A stretch of 37,500 bases of DNA from Bacteroidota bacterium (GTDB lineage: Bacteria; Bacteroidota; Bacteroidia; B-17B0; Aurantibacillaceae), in assembly GCA_023251755.1 (NCBI GenBank), contig JAHEYF010000041.1:1-37500 (forward strand), given 5' to 3'. Below, in pieces: positions 22,639-30,802 of this stretch. The notes under the pieces are model-generated. The model ran no database searches and had not been told where the DNA came from. It saw only the letters and a list, made by a program, of their open reading frames with translations. The first letter of the stretch is position 1; every line of letters starts with the position of its first letter. A program made the position numbers and the translations under genes.

Positions 22639-25635
22639 TTAATTAAGTACCAGTTCAACTTTAGTGCCTGTAGTTATATTCAGTTCATTTTTTACATCAA
22701 AAGGGCCCTTCACCGAAATGCTCATATTCATTATATTTCCGAGCAGCTTAATCCGTTGCGAGGTAATTTCCGTTCCGCGTGAAATGTGCATCCCTATCCT
22801 GTTGAGTTTTTTAATCCGGCTGGCTTCAATTCCTATTCCATTGTCTTCAATACTAAACAAAATACTTTCGCCGGGCCCCTGTTGTACCTTTATTTCAATC
22901 GTTCCGCTTTTTCCCGAAGGAAGAATACCATGCAAGATGCTGTTTTCAACATAAGGCTGCAATAACATGGGCGGAATAAGTATGGATTCACTGTCTATAT
23001 CATTATCAATGCTAATCCTGTAATCAAACTTTTTCTCAAAACGCATCAGCTCAATGTTTAAGTACAGTTCAAGGCGTTCAATTTCTTCCGAAAGGGGCAC
23101 CAGCTCACTAAGCGAACAGTCGAGGTTCATGCGGATAAGTTTTGCAAACTGAGTGAGGTATTTGTTGGCTGAGAGTTTGTCTTCGTTGTTCATGTAGTAC
23201 TGTATGGAATTAAGGGCATTAAAAATAAAATGCCGGCTCATGCTTGCATTCAGCGACTGGTGCTCAAGTGTATGCAGTTTCGATTTGAATTCGAGTTGCT
23301 GACTGTAATGCCTTTTTTTAATACCACTGAGCCTCCAGGTATACCCGGCACAAATTAAACCAAGCCCAAGTGCAGTGCAAAGTGTGATAAACCACCAGCT
23401 GGCCCAGAAGGGGGCCCTTATTTCGAAACTAAAAACAGCGGGTACCTTGTTCCAGGCATTGTGCTGGTTGCAGGCGATTACCTGAAAAGTATATTTTCCA
23501 TAAGGTAAATTGGAGTAGGTGGCAAAAGTAGCGTCGGTTGCCGGCGACCAGTTGCTGTCGAAGCCCGACAACATGTATTTGTATTTTACCGCCTGTGGAT
23601 TGCCAAGGTTTATTCCTATATAATCAAAAGTAAAATGATTGGTTTTATAATCAACGGAAAGGTTTTGTGGCAAGGCAGATGAAGCGTTTACAGCGGCCTG
23701 GTATTTTTGCCAGTCCTGCTCTTCAAAAAATAATTTTATACCGCTTATATGGGTGTCCGGCTCTTTTGAAGTACTCATGAGGCTGGTTCCTGCATTAGTA
23801 TACTTTACTATGCCTTTACCGGTCCCCAGCCATAAATTGCCCTTGTGGTCTTTGTAAGCGGCGTTCTGGTTGCACTCAGGACTGGGCAAGCCATCGTAAT
23901 TACTCAGGTGTATAAATTCACTGGTTTTGTTTTTCAGGTAAGCCCCGGTATTCATCACAAACATTCCATTGTTGGTCCCCAGCCACAATTGACCCTTGTT
24001 GTCAAACAGCATAAAAGTAATGTAGTTCGAATTGAATTTATTTTCGGTGCTCACTTTAGAAAAAGTCTTCCCGTCAAAAAAATTAAGTCCGCTATTCGTC
24101 CCTATCCATAAATTATTTTGTTCGTCTATGGCAAGGCAATTCACATTGTTATCGGCAAGGCCTTCGGCGCTGCTGTATCGTTTAAAAATTTTTCCGTCAA
24201 ACTTATACAGGCCATTGTCCATTGCCAGCCAAAGCATGTTGTTCTTGTCTTCCACAATCGCTTTTACATTTTTACCGGTATGGTTTGTTGCAGACAGGTA
24301 ATTTTTAAAGCTGCTTCCGTTGTATACCGAAAGCCCCTGCGCACTGCCGAACCAAAGGTTGCCGGCATGGTCTTCACAAATAGAATATACATTCAACACC
24401 TTCAGTCCGTCCAGCGTTTGAAAACTGGTAAATTTTTTTCCATCGTATTTTAAAATACCTGTGGAAGATCCGAACCACAAATTGTTCTTCGTGTCTTTGA
24501 GGCTCGACCATATTGTAGCGCTGATATTATCGCCGGGGTTTTTATAATGTTCAAATGCGGTTCCGTCGTAGTTGTAAATACCATTGCCAAATGTAGAAAA
24601 CCAAAGCCTGTGGTTTTTGTCTTCCACAACAGAAGTAACCATCTCGTTTTCTGCTCCACCATTAAAAACAAATCTTGTAAAGGCATTCGTTTTAAAACTG
24701 TAAACACCCTTTCCTTCTGTGGCCAGCCATATATTTCCTTCTCTGTCTTTAAACACTGTGTTGATGTTGCTGTAGGGCAATCCGTTTTCTTCATCAATGT
24801 TCTCAAATGTCTTTCCATTAAATTTACTCAGTCCTGCTTTTGTAGCAAACCATATATTCCCGGCCCCGTCCTCGCAGGCCGACCGCACCCAGTCGAAGAT
24901 CAGGCCCTCTTTTTCGCTGTAATTTTTAAAACTCCCCTTGTTGTATTCAAATACACCCTGCCCGAATGTACTCAACCACAAATGCCCGTCCTTATCACAA
25001 ATAATGCTGCTGAAATTACAGGCCTGGCTTGTGCCGGTGTTCACTGTTTTAAATTTCCCGTCCTTATAAAAACAAAGGCCTGTTTTTGTACCCAGCCATA
25101 TATTGCCCTCCTTGTCGGCACAGACTGCACGTATATTATTATCGGGCAGGCCATTGGTGCTGGTGTAATACGTAAATGTTTTTCCATTAAAACAACACAG
25201 GCCCATCCCGTCGGTACCTATCCATAAATTTCCTTTGTTGTCCTGTAGTATACAATTAACTAAGTTGTCGGCCAATTCGGCTTTAAAACGGTGCGCTGTA
25301 AACGTTTTTCCGTTGTAGTAATTGATTCCTCCTTTGGTGCCGATCCAGATATTGCCGCTGGTATCGCCTGTTATGCTGTAAACACAATTGTCTATCAGCC
25401 CGTTTTCTTTTGTATAATTGATAAAATTTTTTCCGTCGTAGCGGCTCAGTCCGGCCAGAGTACCCAGCCACAGGTAGCCTTTTTTATCCTGGTAAACAGT
25501 TCTTACCTGCGATTGCGCCAGCCCCTGCTCAATGGAATAATTCATAAAGCTGAAGACCTCCTGGGCCAGGGTTTTTCCAAACGTTAAACAGCAGATAAAC
25601 ACACAACAAATTGTACGGGGAAGTATGTGTAACAT
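22639..25635 (-). CDS. LytS-type sensor kinase with two-component propeller
   Basis: A 998-residue transmembrane sensor when started at the ATG at 25635; a TTG at 25668 would add 11 residues ahead of the signal peptide and is less likely. The signal peptide (about 1-25, ending TLAQ) is followed by roughly 14 Reg_prop repeats, each with a W(L/I/F)GT- or WLATxxGV-like blade, forming two beta-propellers. A Y_Y_Y domain (about 650-745) precedes one transmembrane helix (about 753-775). The cytoplasmic part is a His_kinase family domain (PF06580) with phospho-acceptor His802 (MSRHFIFNALNSIQ). The ATP-lid region has QPYVENSILHG with Asn898. There is no DNA-binding domain, so it is not a hybrid regulator. 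It pairs with the LytTR gene upstream on the same strand. Confidence 0.93.
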   Translation of the reverse strand: MLHILPRTICCVFICCLTFGKTLAQEVFSFMNYSIEQGLAQSQVRTVYQDKKGYLWLGTLAGLSRYDGKNFINYTKENGLIDNCVYSITGDTSGNIWIGTKGGINYYNGKTFTAHRFKAELADNLVNCILQDNKGNLWIGTDGMGLCCFNGKTFTYYTSTNGLPDNNIRAVCADKEGNIWLGTKTGLCFYKDGKFKTVNTGTSQACNFSSIICDKDGHLWLSTFGQGVFEYNKGSFKNYSEKEGLIFDWVRSACEDGAGNIWFATKAGLSKFNGKTFENIDEENGLPYSNINTVFKDREGNIWLATEGKGVYSFKTNAFTRFVFNGGAENEMVTSVVEDKNHRLWFSTFGNGIYNYDGTAFEHYKNPGDNISATIWSSLKDTKNNLWFGSSTGILKYDGKKFTSFQTLDGLKVLNVYSICEDHAGNLWFGSAQGLSVYNGSSFKNYLSATNHTGKNVKAIVEDKNNMLWLAMDNGLYKFDGKIFKRYSSAEGLADNNVNCLAIDEQNNLWIGTNSGLNFFDGKTFSKVSTENKFNSNYITFMLFDNKGQLWLGTNNGMFVMNTGAYLKNKTSEFIHLSNYDGLPSPECNQNAAYKDHKGNLWLGTGKGIVKYTNAGTSLMSTSKEPDTHISGIKLFFEEQDWQKYQAAVNASSALPQNLSVDYKTNHFTFDYIGINLGNPQAVKYKYMLSGFDSNWSPATDATFATYSNLPYGKYTFQVIACNQHNAWNKVPAVFSFEIRAPFWASWWFITLCTALGLGLICAGYTWRLSGIKKRHYSQQLEFKSKLHTLEHQSLNASMSRHFIFNALNSIQYYMNNEDKLSANKYLTQFAKLIRMNLDCSLSELVPLSEEIERLELYLNIELMRFEKKFDYRISIDNDIDSESILIPPMLLQPYVENSILHGILPSGKSGTIEIKVQQGPGESILFSIEDNGIGIEASRIKKLNRIGMHISRGTEITSQRIKLLGNIMNMSISVKGPFDVKNELNITTGTKVELVLN

Positions 25636-25780
25636 AGGCAATTGTTTTAGTTTAAATGAAGGGGGCAATTCTCACTAATCTTCAAACGGCTATTAAACGA
25701 ATATAGTATGTGAAAGAATAAAAAACAGCATGAATATACAGGATGCAGAAACAAGTGTACCAAATGCGGGTTTAACTGTT

Positions 25781-26575
25781 TTAAATGCGGGGGCGTGCCT
25801 TTTCGGATTTGAACAATTCCATAAAACTCGAAAGGCGCAGGCGCGAAATGGCCAAACGGGTATTGTTTTTCATTACTACAAAATGCCCGTCTTCATTTAC
25901 AAATTCTTTGACAAACAATACATTCACAATATAGGATTTGTGAATCCTGAAAAACCTGTTCTTGTCTAACAACTCTTCATACACACCAATCGATTTCGTA
26001 TCCGTATAACTTGTTCCGTCGCTAAAATAAATCGAGGTGTAATTTCCTTCTCCTTCGAGGTACATAAAATCGTTGGGGTCAACAATTTTAAAACCGCGGG
26101 AATGGTGTATGGTAATGCGTTGCAGGTTTTGTGCCGGGCTTATACTTTTACTCAGGTTTTCGAGCGAGCGCATATAATTCAACAATTGCTCCTGGTTGTT
26201 GGCAAAGAGTTCGCTGGTGCTGAGAAGTTTTTTTGAGGCCGTCTTCAGCTCATCCACATCAATGGGTTTCAGCAGGTAATAAATCGCATTGGCGTTGAGC
26301 GCCCTTATAGCATGGTCTTTAGAAGCGGTAACAAACACCACCTGGAATTTTTTATCAGGAAGCGATTCAATCAGCTCAAAACCCTCAGTGCCCGAAGGCA
26401 TACTAATATCCAGGAAAACAACCTGTGGCGAAAGTTCATCAATAAGTTTACGTGCAGCACTGGTGCAATCAGCCAGACCGCACACCTCTAATTCAGGGCA
26501 ATAGGTGGCGAGCAGGATTTTCAGGTTTTCCCGCGCATGGCTTTCATCGTCTACAATTATTGTCTTCAACTTCAT
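25781..26575 (-). CDS. LytTR family response regulator
   Basis: A 264-residue DNA-binding response regulator. The receiver domain (1-120) has the acidic pair at residues 9-10, phospho-acceptor Asp56 (VVFLDISMP), Thr83 and Lys103 (YLLKPID). A LytTR domain (about 158-260, NDFMYLEGEGNYTSIYFSDG to FRIHKSYIVNVLFVKEF) binds direct repeats in promoters. It is the partner of the LytS-type sensor 145 nt downstream on the same strand. It is divergent from the TonB siderophore receptor, which is its likely target; a structured repeat at 26638-26663 is a candidate binding site. Regulators of this class in Bacteroidota often control adjacent membrane genes. Confidence 0.94.
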   Translation of the reverse strand: MKLKTIIVDDESHARENLKILLATYCPELEVCGLADCTSAARKLIDELSPQVVFLDISMPSGTEGFELIESLPDKKFQVVFVTASKDHAIRALNANAIYYLLKPIDVDELKTASKKLLSTSELFANNQEQLLNYMRSLENLSKSISPAQNLQRITIHHSRGFKIVDPNDFMYLEGEGNYTSIYFSDGTSYTDTKSIGVYEELLDKNRFFRIHKSYIVNVLFVKEFVNEDGHFVVMKNNTRLAISRLRLSSFMELFKSEKARPRI

Positions 26576-26637
26576 AGTATGGTGAATATGAGAAAAAAAA
26601 TTAAAAATACCTAAAAAAGGGTATTGCCTGTTCGATA

Positions 26638-26663
26638 CGTTATATGCAGTTTTGCATCGTTAT
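26638..26663. promoter_or_regulatory. Candidate LytTR operator in the divergent gap
   Basis: The 26 bp have a regular plan: CGTTAT (26638-26643), ATGCA, GTTT, TGCAT, then CGTTAT again (26658-26663). The outer hexamers are direct repeats with a 20-bp period, about two helical turns. The inner pentamers form an inverted repeat. LytTR proteins are known to bind two directly repeated half-sites with near 21-bp spacing, with a GTT core. It lies 35 bp before the TonB receptor start codon and 62 bp before the regulator gene. Binding itself is inference. Confidence 0.5.
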
Positions 26664-26698
26664 TTAAAATTGATCTAAATTAGAACAGGTAGCGTTTT

Positions 26699-29074
26699 AT
26701 GAAAAACACTCTTCACATCTTCACATTGAGCCTCTGCTTTGTAGTACTTGGCATTTCCTCCCTTTTTTCACAAACAGGAAGTGTAAAAGGCACTGTTAGT
26801 GGCAAAGACGGACGCCCTGTTGAGTTTGTGAACGTAGTGCTAAAAGAAAAAGGGACCGGAACAAATACCGACCAGCAGGGGAAGTACCTGATGGACAATA
26901 TAGAGCCAGGTAAATACACACTTGAATTTAGTGCTATAGGCATTGCAACTATTGATAAAACAATAGAAGTGAAAGCCGGGGAGCCAGCTGTGCTGAATGT
27001 TTCGGTGAGCGAAAATGGTTTGCAGTTAAAAGAAGTGGTGGTCAGTGATTCGAAAAGCCTGAACGAAACCCCTGTAAACATTGGTAAAATAGCCATACAA
27101 CCCATGGACCTGCCGCAAAGTGTGGCCGTAATCGACAAAGAAGTACTTAAACAACAACAAACCCTGCGCATTAGTGATGCCTTGGTGAACACCAACGGGG
27201 TTTATATGATGGGCAATTCGGGGGGTACGCAGGAAGAGATTGCCGGGCGTGGATTTGCTTTTAACAGCAGCAATACTTTTAAAAACGGCGTAAGGTACAA
27301 CAACGCAGTTATGCCCGAAATGACTGCGATTGAACGTATGGAGGTGATGAAAGGAAGCACGGCTATTTTATTTGGAAACGTTGCAGCAGGCGGGATTATT
27401 AATTTAGTAACCAAAAAACCACAATTCGAAAAAGGAGGGGAAATTTCTATCCGCCTCGGCAGTTACGATTTTTACAAGCCTTCTATCGACATTTACGGCT
27501 CTCTCAACAAAAGCAATACAGCGGCTTTCCGTATTAACACCAGCGCCGAAAAATCTGCGAGTTTCCGCGACCATGTGAACGGCAACCGCTATTACGTGAA
27601 CCCTTCGTTTTTAATTAAACTGGGTAAAAAAACCGATTTAATTGTGGAAGGGGATTACCTCAAAGACAAACGCACCAGCGATTTTGGGGTGGGTTCCATT
27701 AATTACCAGTTCATCAACATTCCCCGTGGCCGCTTCCTGGGTGCTTTGTGGTCGTATTACGCAAGCGAACAACAAAGCCTTACATCCACCATTACCCATC
27801 ATTTCAACAACAAATGGGAAATAAGAAATGTAAGTGCATATCAAAATTTTACAAACGATTTATTCGGAACCACCCGCCCCAATGCTTCTTCGCAATTGAT
27901 TAAAGCCGATGGCAACTGGGTAAGGGGGGTGCAACGCACCGCTGTGCAGGAAGAGTATTTTATAACACAGCTGGATGTAACAGGCCGCTTTGAAACGGGG
28001 CCACTCAAACATATTTTATTGATTGGGGCCGATGCCGACCGCTACCGCACGGATAACATTGCCTACAAAGGAATTACCAAATACGATTCAATTAATGTGT
28101 TTGACCTTGACAAATACAAACAACGCAACGATATGCCCAGCCTCGACCGCAACACCAAAACAAGTACGCCTGTTCAACGCGCCGGTGCTTACCTTCAGGA
28201 TTTGATCGGGATTACGGCTAAACTTAAATTATTAGCCGGAGTGCGTTTTTCTTACCTCGAAAACGGAAGCAATGTGTATACCTACGCTACCGATCAAAGT
28301 GTAAACACCCAACAATTCGATCATGCCCTTACGCCCAGGTTTGGATTGGTGTACCAGCCGCTTAAAAAAATGGCGCTCTTCAGTAGTTATTCCAATTCGT
28401 TTACACCCAACACAGGTGTTGATGTAAACGGCAAACCGCTGGCCCCTTCGTATATCAACCAGTACGAAGCCGGAATTAAAAACGATTTGTTTAAAGGTTT
28501 GTTATCGGCCAACCTGACGGTGTACCAGATTGTAAACAGCAACCTGGCGCAAATGAGCCTGCTGAATGGAAACAACAATACCAATATTAAGGAGCTGGCC
28601 GGCGAAGTGACCAGCAAGGGGCTTGAGGTAGACATCATGAGCAAACCCTGTGCGGGTGTTTCGCTTATTGCAGGCTACAGTTACAACGATACCCGTTATA
28701 CCAAAAGCAACACCTATATTGTAGGAAGTAAGTTAAAATACAACCCCGGTAACACCGCCAACGCCAGTATATATTACACCTTCAACTCTACGGGGCTTAA
28801 AGGTTTGAATGCAGGTTTAAGTGTTTTTTACATGGGCGACAGGGCTGCGGGGCGCTCAACACGCATCAATGTACCCAACGATACCTATAAATTAATTCCT
28901 ATTGATGCTTATACGCAATTGGATTTTTCGCTGGGTTATGTAAAAAACAATGTGTCCTTCCGTATGAAGATCTCCAACATTACAAATGTGCTGAGTTACC
29001 AGGTACACGACGACAACAGTGTGAACCCGATTGCCCCACGGCAGTTTGCCGCTACAATGGCTTACAGGTTTTAA
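26699..29074 (+). CDS. TonB-dependent siderophore receptor
   Basis: A 791-residue outer-membrane receptor that would import a ferric siderophore using TonB energy. A signal peptide (1-25, ending LFSQ) is followed by a carboxypeptidase-regulatory-like domain (about 28-108, GSVKGTVSGKDGRPVEFVNV). The plug domain runs about 125-235 and includes LPQSVAVIDKEVLKQQQTLRISDAL and the MKGSTAILFGN loop typical of FhuE/FpvA-type receptors. The barrel ends in Phe (FAATMAYRF). It appears complete. The PepSY protein gene is 64 nt downstream, an association typical of ferric-siderophore uptake. Expression is probably under the divergent LytTR regulator. Confidence 0.93.
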   Translation: MKNTLHIFTLSLCFVVLGISSLFSQTGSVKGTVSGKDGRPVEFVNVVLKEKGTGTNTDQQGKYLMDNIEPGKYTLEFSAIGIATIDKTIEVKAGEPAVLNVSVSENGLQLKEVVVSDSKSLNETPVNIGKIAIQPMDLPQSVAVIDKEVLKQQQTLRISDALVNTNGVYMMGNSGGTQEEIAGRGFAFNSSNTFKNGVRYNNAVMPEMTAIERMEVMKGSTAILFGNVAAGGIINLVTKKPQFEKGGEISIRLGSYDFYKPSIDIYGSLNKSNTAAFRINTSAEKSASFRDHVNGNRYYVNPSFLIKLGKKTDLIVEGDYLKDKRTSDFGVGSINYQFINIPRGRFLGALWSYYASEQQSLTSTITHHFNNKWEIRNVSAYQNFTNDLFGTTRPNASSQLIKADGNWVRGVQRTAVQEEYFITQLDVTGRFETGPLKHILLIGADADRYRTDNIAYKGITKYDSINVFDLDKYKQRNDMPSLDRNTKTSTPVQRAGAYLQDLIGITAKLKLLAGVRFSYLENGSNVYTYATDQSVNTQQFDHALTPRFGLVYQPLKKMALFSSYSNSFTPNTGVDVNGKPLAPSYINQYEAGIKNDLFKGLLSANLTVYQIVNSNLAQMSLLNGNNNTNIKELAGEVTSKGLEVDIMSKPCAGVSLIAGYSYNDTRYTKSNTYIVGSKLKYNPGNTANASIYYTFNSTGLKGLNAGLSVFYMGDRAAGRSTRINVPNDTYKLIPIDAYTQLDFSLGYVKNNVSFRMKISNITNVLSYQVHDDNSVNPIAPRQFAATMAYRF

Positions 29075-29138
29075 CTTTAGAAAAAACACAGAATCTCCCC
29101 TTAAATTAATTTGATTTTTAATCCTGCATATTTTTTTG

Positions 29139-30209
29139 ATGAAAAAAAGACTGAGACAACTACATTTATGGCTGGGGCTGATGAGCGGTTTGGTGGTGTG
29201 TACTGTTGCCCTTACAGGTTGTTTGTATTGTTTTGAGGAAGAAATAAGAAATGAATTGCACAGGGAATTGCTTACGGTAGACCCTCTCCCCTCTCCCACC
29301 AGGCCCATGGCAGAAGTGATAGAAGCCGTACAAAAAAAATTTCCCCAACATAAAATAAAAAACATACGGGTAAAAAAGGAGGCCGAAAGTAGTGTAGAAG
29401 TTGTACTCAACAATAAACTATCGGTGTTTGTTGACCCCTACTCGGCCACTGTGATGGGGAGTTATAACAAGGAGAAAGATTTTTTTGGTACAGTGCTGCA
29501 AATACACCGTCGCCTGTATATGGGCGATGTGGGCGAATACATCACCGGTGCATCGGTACTCATTTTTACCTTCATGCTTATTTCGGGTGTAATTTTATGG
29601 TGGCCCTCAAAAAAACAAAAAACAAAACAAAAGTTTTCTTTCAAACTAAAAGCACCCTGGAAACGCCTGAATTACGACCTGCACAGTGTGCTGGGTTTTT
29701 ATGCATCCTGGCTTATTATTTTTACTGCGTTAAGCGGACTGGTATGGTCCTTTAAATGGGCCGAGAACAGTATGTACTGGCTCAGCGGATCGAAAAAAGA
29801 AAAGAAAGAAAAACTACATTCGGAATATACTAAAACTGTACAGCCCTGTAGCATCGACAGTGTGTTTACCCTCTGCAACATAAACTCGCCGCAATGTACA
29901 GAATATATATTAGGCCTGCCCGAAGACTCTGTTGGAATCATTAGGGTAATTGAACGCTACGGCAAAGACGGTTTTTTTGTAAAACAACATCAATTGTTTT
30001 TCGACCAGTACACAGGTGGCCTCATTAAATTACACACCTACGAAAAAACTTCGCGGGGCGATAAACTGCGTGTACTCAATTACGATATACACACCGGTAA
30101 AATATTTGGCCTTATTGGTCAACTGCTTGTATTCTTTGCCTGTTTAATTGTTGCAAGCCTTCCCATTACAGGTTTTTTAATGTGGTGGGGCAAACGAAAA
30201 ACAACATGA
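29139..30209 (+). CDS. PepSY-associated transmembrane protein
   Basis: A 356-residue inner-membrane protein, started at the ATG at 29139 (MKKRLRQLHLWLGLMSGLVV); the TTG one codon earlier is less likely. Four membrane segments are at about 13-35, 130-150, 180-205 and 325-350, with the periplasmic PepSY-like region between the first two. The family signatures RQLHLWLGLMSG and LNYDLHSVLGFYASWLI are clear, with histidines typical of this group. Members near siderophore receptors (PiuB/FpvG-like) are linked to iron reduction or siderophore recycling. Here it directly follows a TonB siderophore receptor and overlaps the next gene by 4 nt (ATGA), so the two are co-translated. Confidence 0.88.
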   Translation: MKKRLRQLHLWLGLMSGLVVCTVALTGCLYCFEEEIRNELHRELLTVDPLPSPTRPMAEVIEAVQKKFPQHKIKNIRVKKEAESSVEVVLNNKLSVFVDPYSATVMGSYNKEKDFFGTVLQIHRRLYMGDVGEYITGASVLIFTFMLISGVILWWPSKKQKTKQKFSFKLKAPWKRLNYDLHSVLGFYASWLIIFTALSGLVWSFKWAENSMYWLSGSKKEKKEKLHSEYTKTVQPCSIDSVFTLCNINSPQCTEYILGLPEDSVGIIRVIERYGKDGFFVKQHQLFFDQYTGGLIKLHTYEKTSRGDKLRVLNYDIHTGKIFGLIGQLLVFFACLIVASLPITGFLMWWGKRKTT

Positions 30210-30712
30210 GCGAAATTAAAAAAATAACAGCTAAAATCCTGCTGCTTGTTCTTGATATTTTTCTTTTTGGGTTGAATACCGCCCGACAGATTGTGTTGCC
30301 CAACAAAAAAAGAAAAGGAACCATCTTAACAAGTTTGTTTGTGTTTTTTACCGGCGCCTTAGACCGCCTGGAAAGCTTTGAACACGGGGCCTTTAAAATG
30401 ACAAAACTCCTGAGGCACAAATACCTTAAGCCGGTGTTGTTTGTTGTTACCGGCCTGTTGTTTTTATTGTCTGCCCTGGAGCAGGAGCCCGTTAAAAACT
30501 TTTCTTTTAATACAGGCACTTCTATTGAACGTAGTTCGGAGGCTGCTTTGGTTAAAATGAACAGCAGCAAGCGGCAGCCCTTGATGGCCTGTTGCGAAAC
30601 CTTGTATTTAAACAAGTCATGTACCCCCTGCAAAAAGATAGTTTGCAAGGTTCAGACACTGTACCTCCCCGCTAAAAAAACCTACCTGCGTTTTCGCACT
30701 ATGCGGATTTGA
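30206..30712 (+). CDS. Cys-rich membrane protein of unknown function in the uptake operon
   Basis: I do not recognise a family. Starting at the ATG at 30206, which overlaps the PepSY stop codon as ATGA, the product has 168 residues. Hydrophobic stretches are at about 10-27 and 76-93, and a weaker one near 42-53. The intervening loop is basic. After the second strong segment the chain carries a cysteine cluster at about 127-146 (ACCETLYLNKSCTPCKKIVC, five Cys within 20 residues), which could bind a metal or form disulphides. The tail is Lys/Arg-rich. Translational coupling to the PepSY gene and a TonB receptor gene just after it place it in the uptake operon. The start could be an in-frame GTG at 30182. 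Confidence 0.7.
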   Translation: MSEIKKITAKILLLVLDIFLFGLNTARQIVLPNKKRKGTILTSLFVFFTGALDRLESFEHGAFKMTKLLRHKYLKPVLFVVTGLLFLLSALEQEPVKNFSFNTGTSIERSSEAALVKMNSSKRQPLMACCETLYLNKSCTPCKKIVCKVQTLYLPAKKTYLRFRTMRI

Positions 30713-30802
30713 TTTGATTGTCTCTAAAGTCTGTGTGTATTCTGTCGCCCTGCAATTAAATGGGTGACTGCATTGTTTTATTTAAAAATCAAATTATTCC
30801 TC

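Noticed and set aside
24547..25227. Long open frame of 226 codons opposite the sensor kinase
   Set aside because: It is antisense to the repeated propeller blades; its own recurrent words come from the blade repeats (W-L-G-T codons read backwards).
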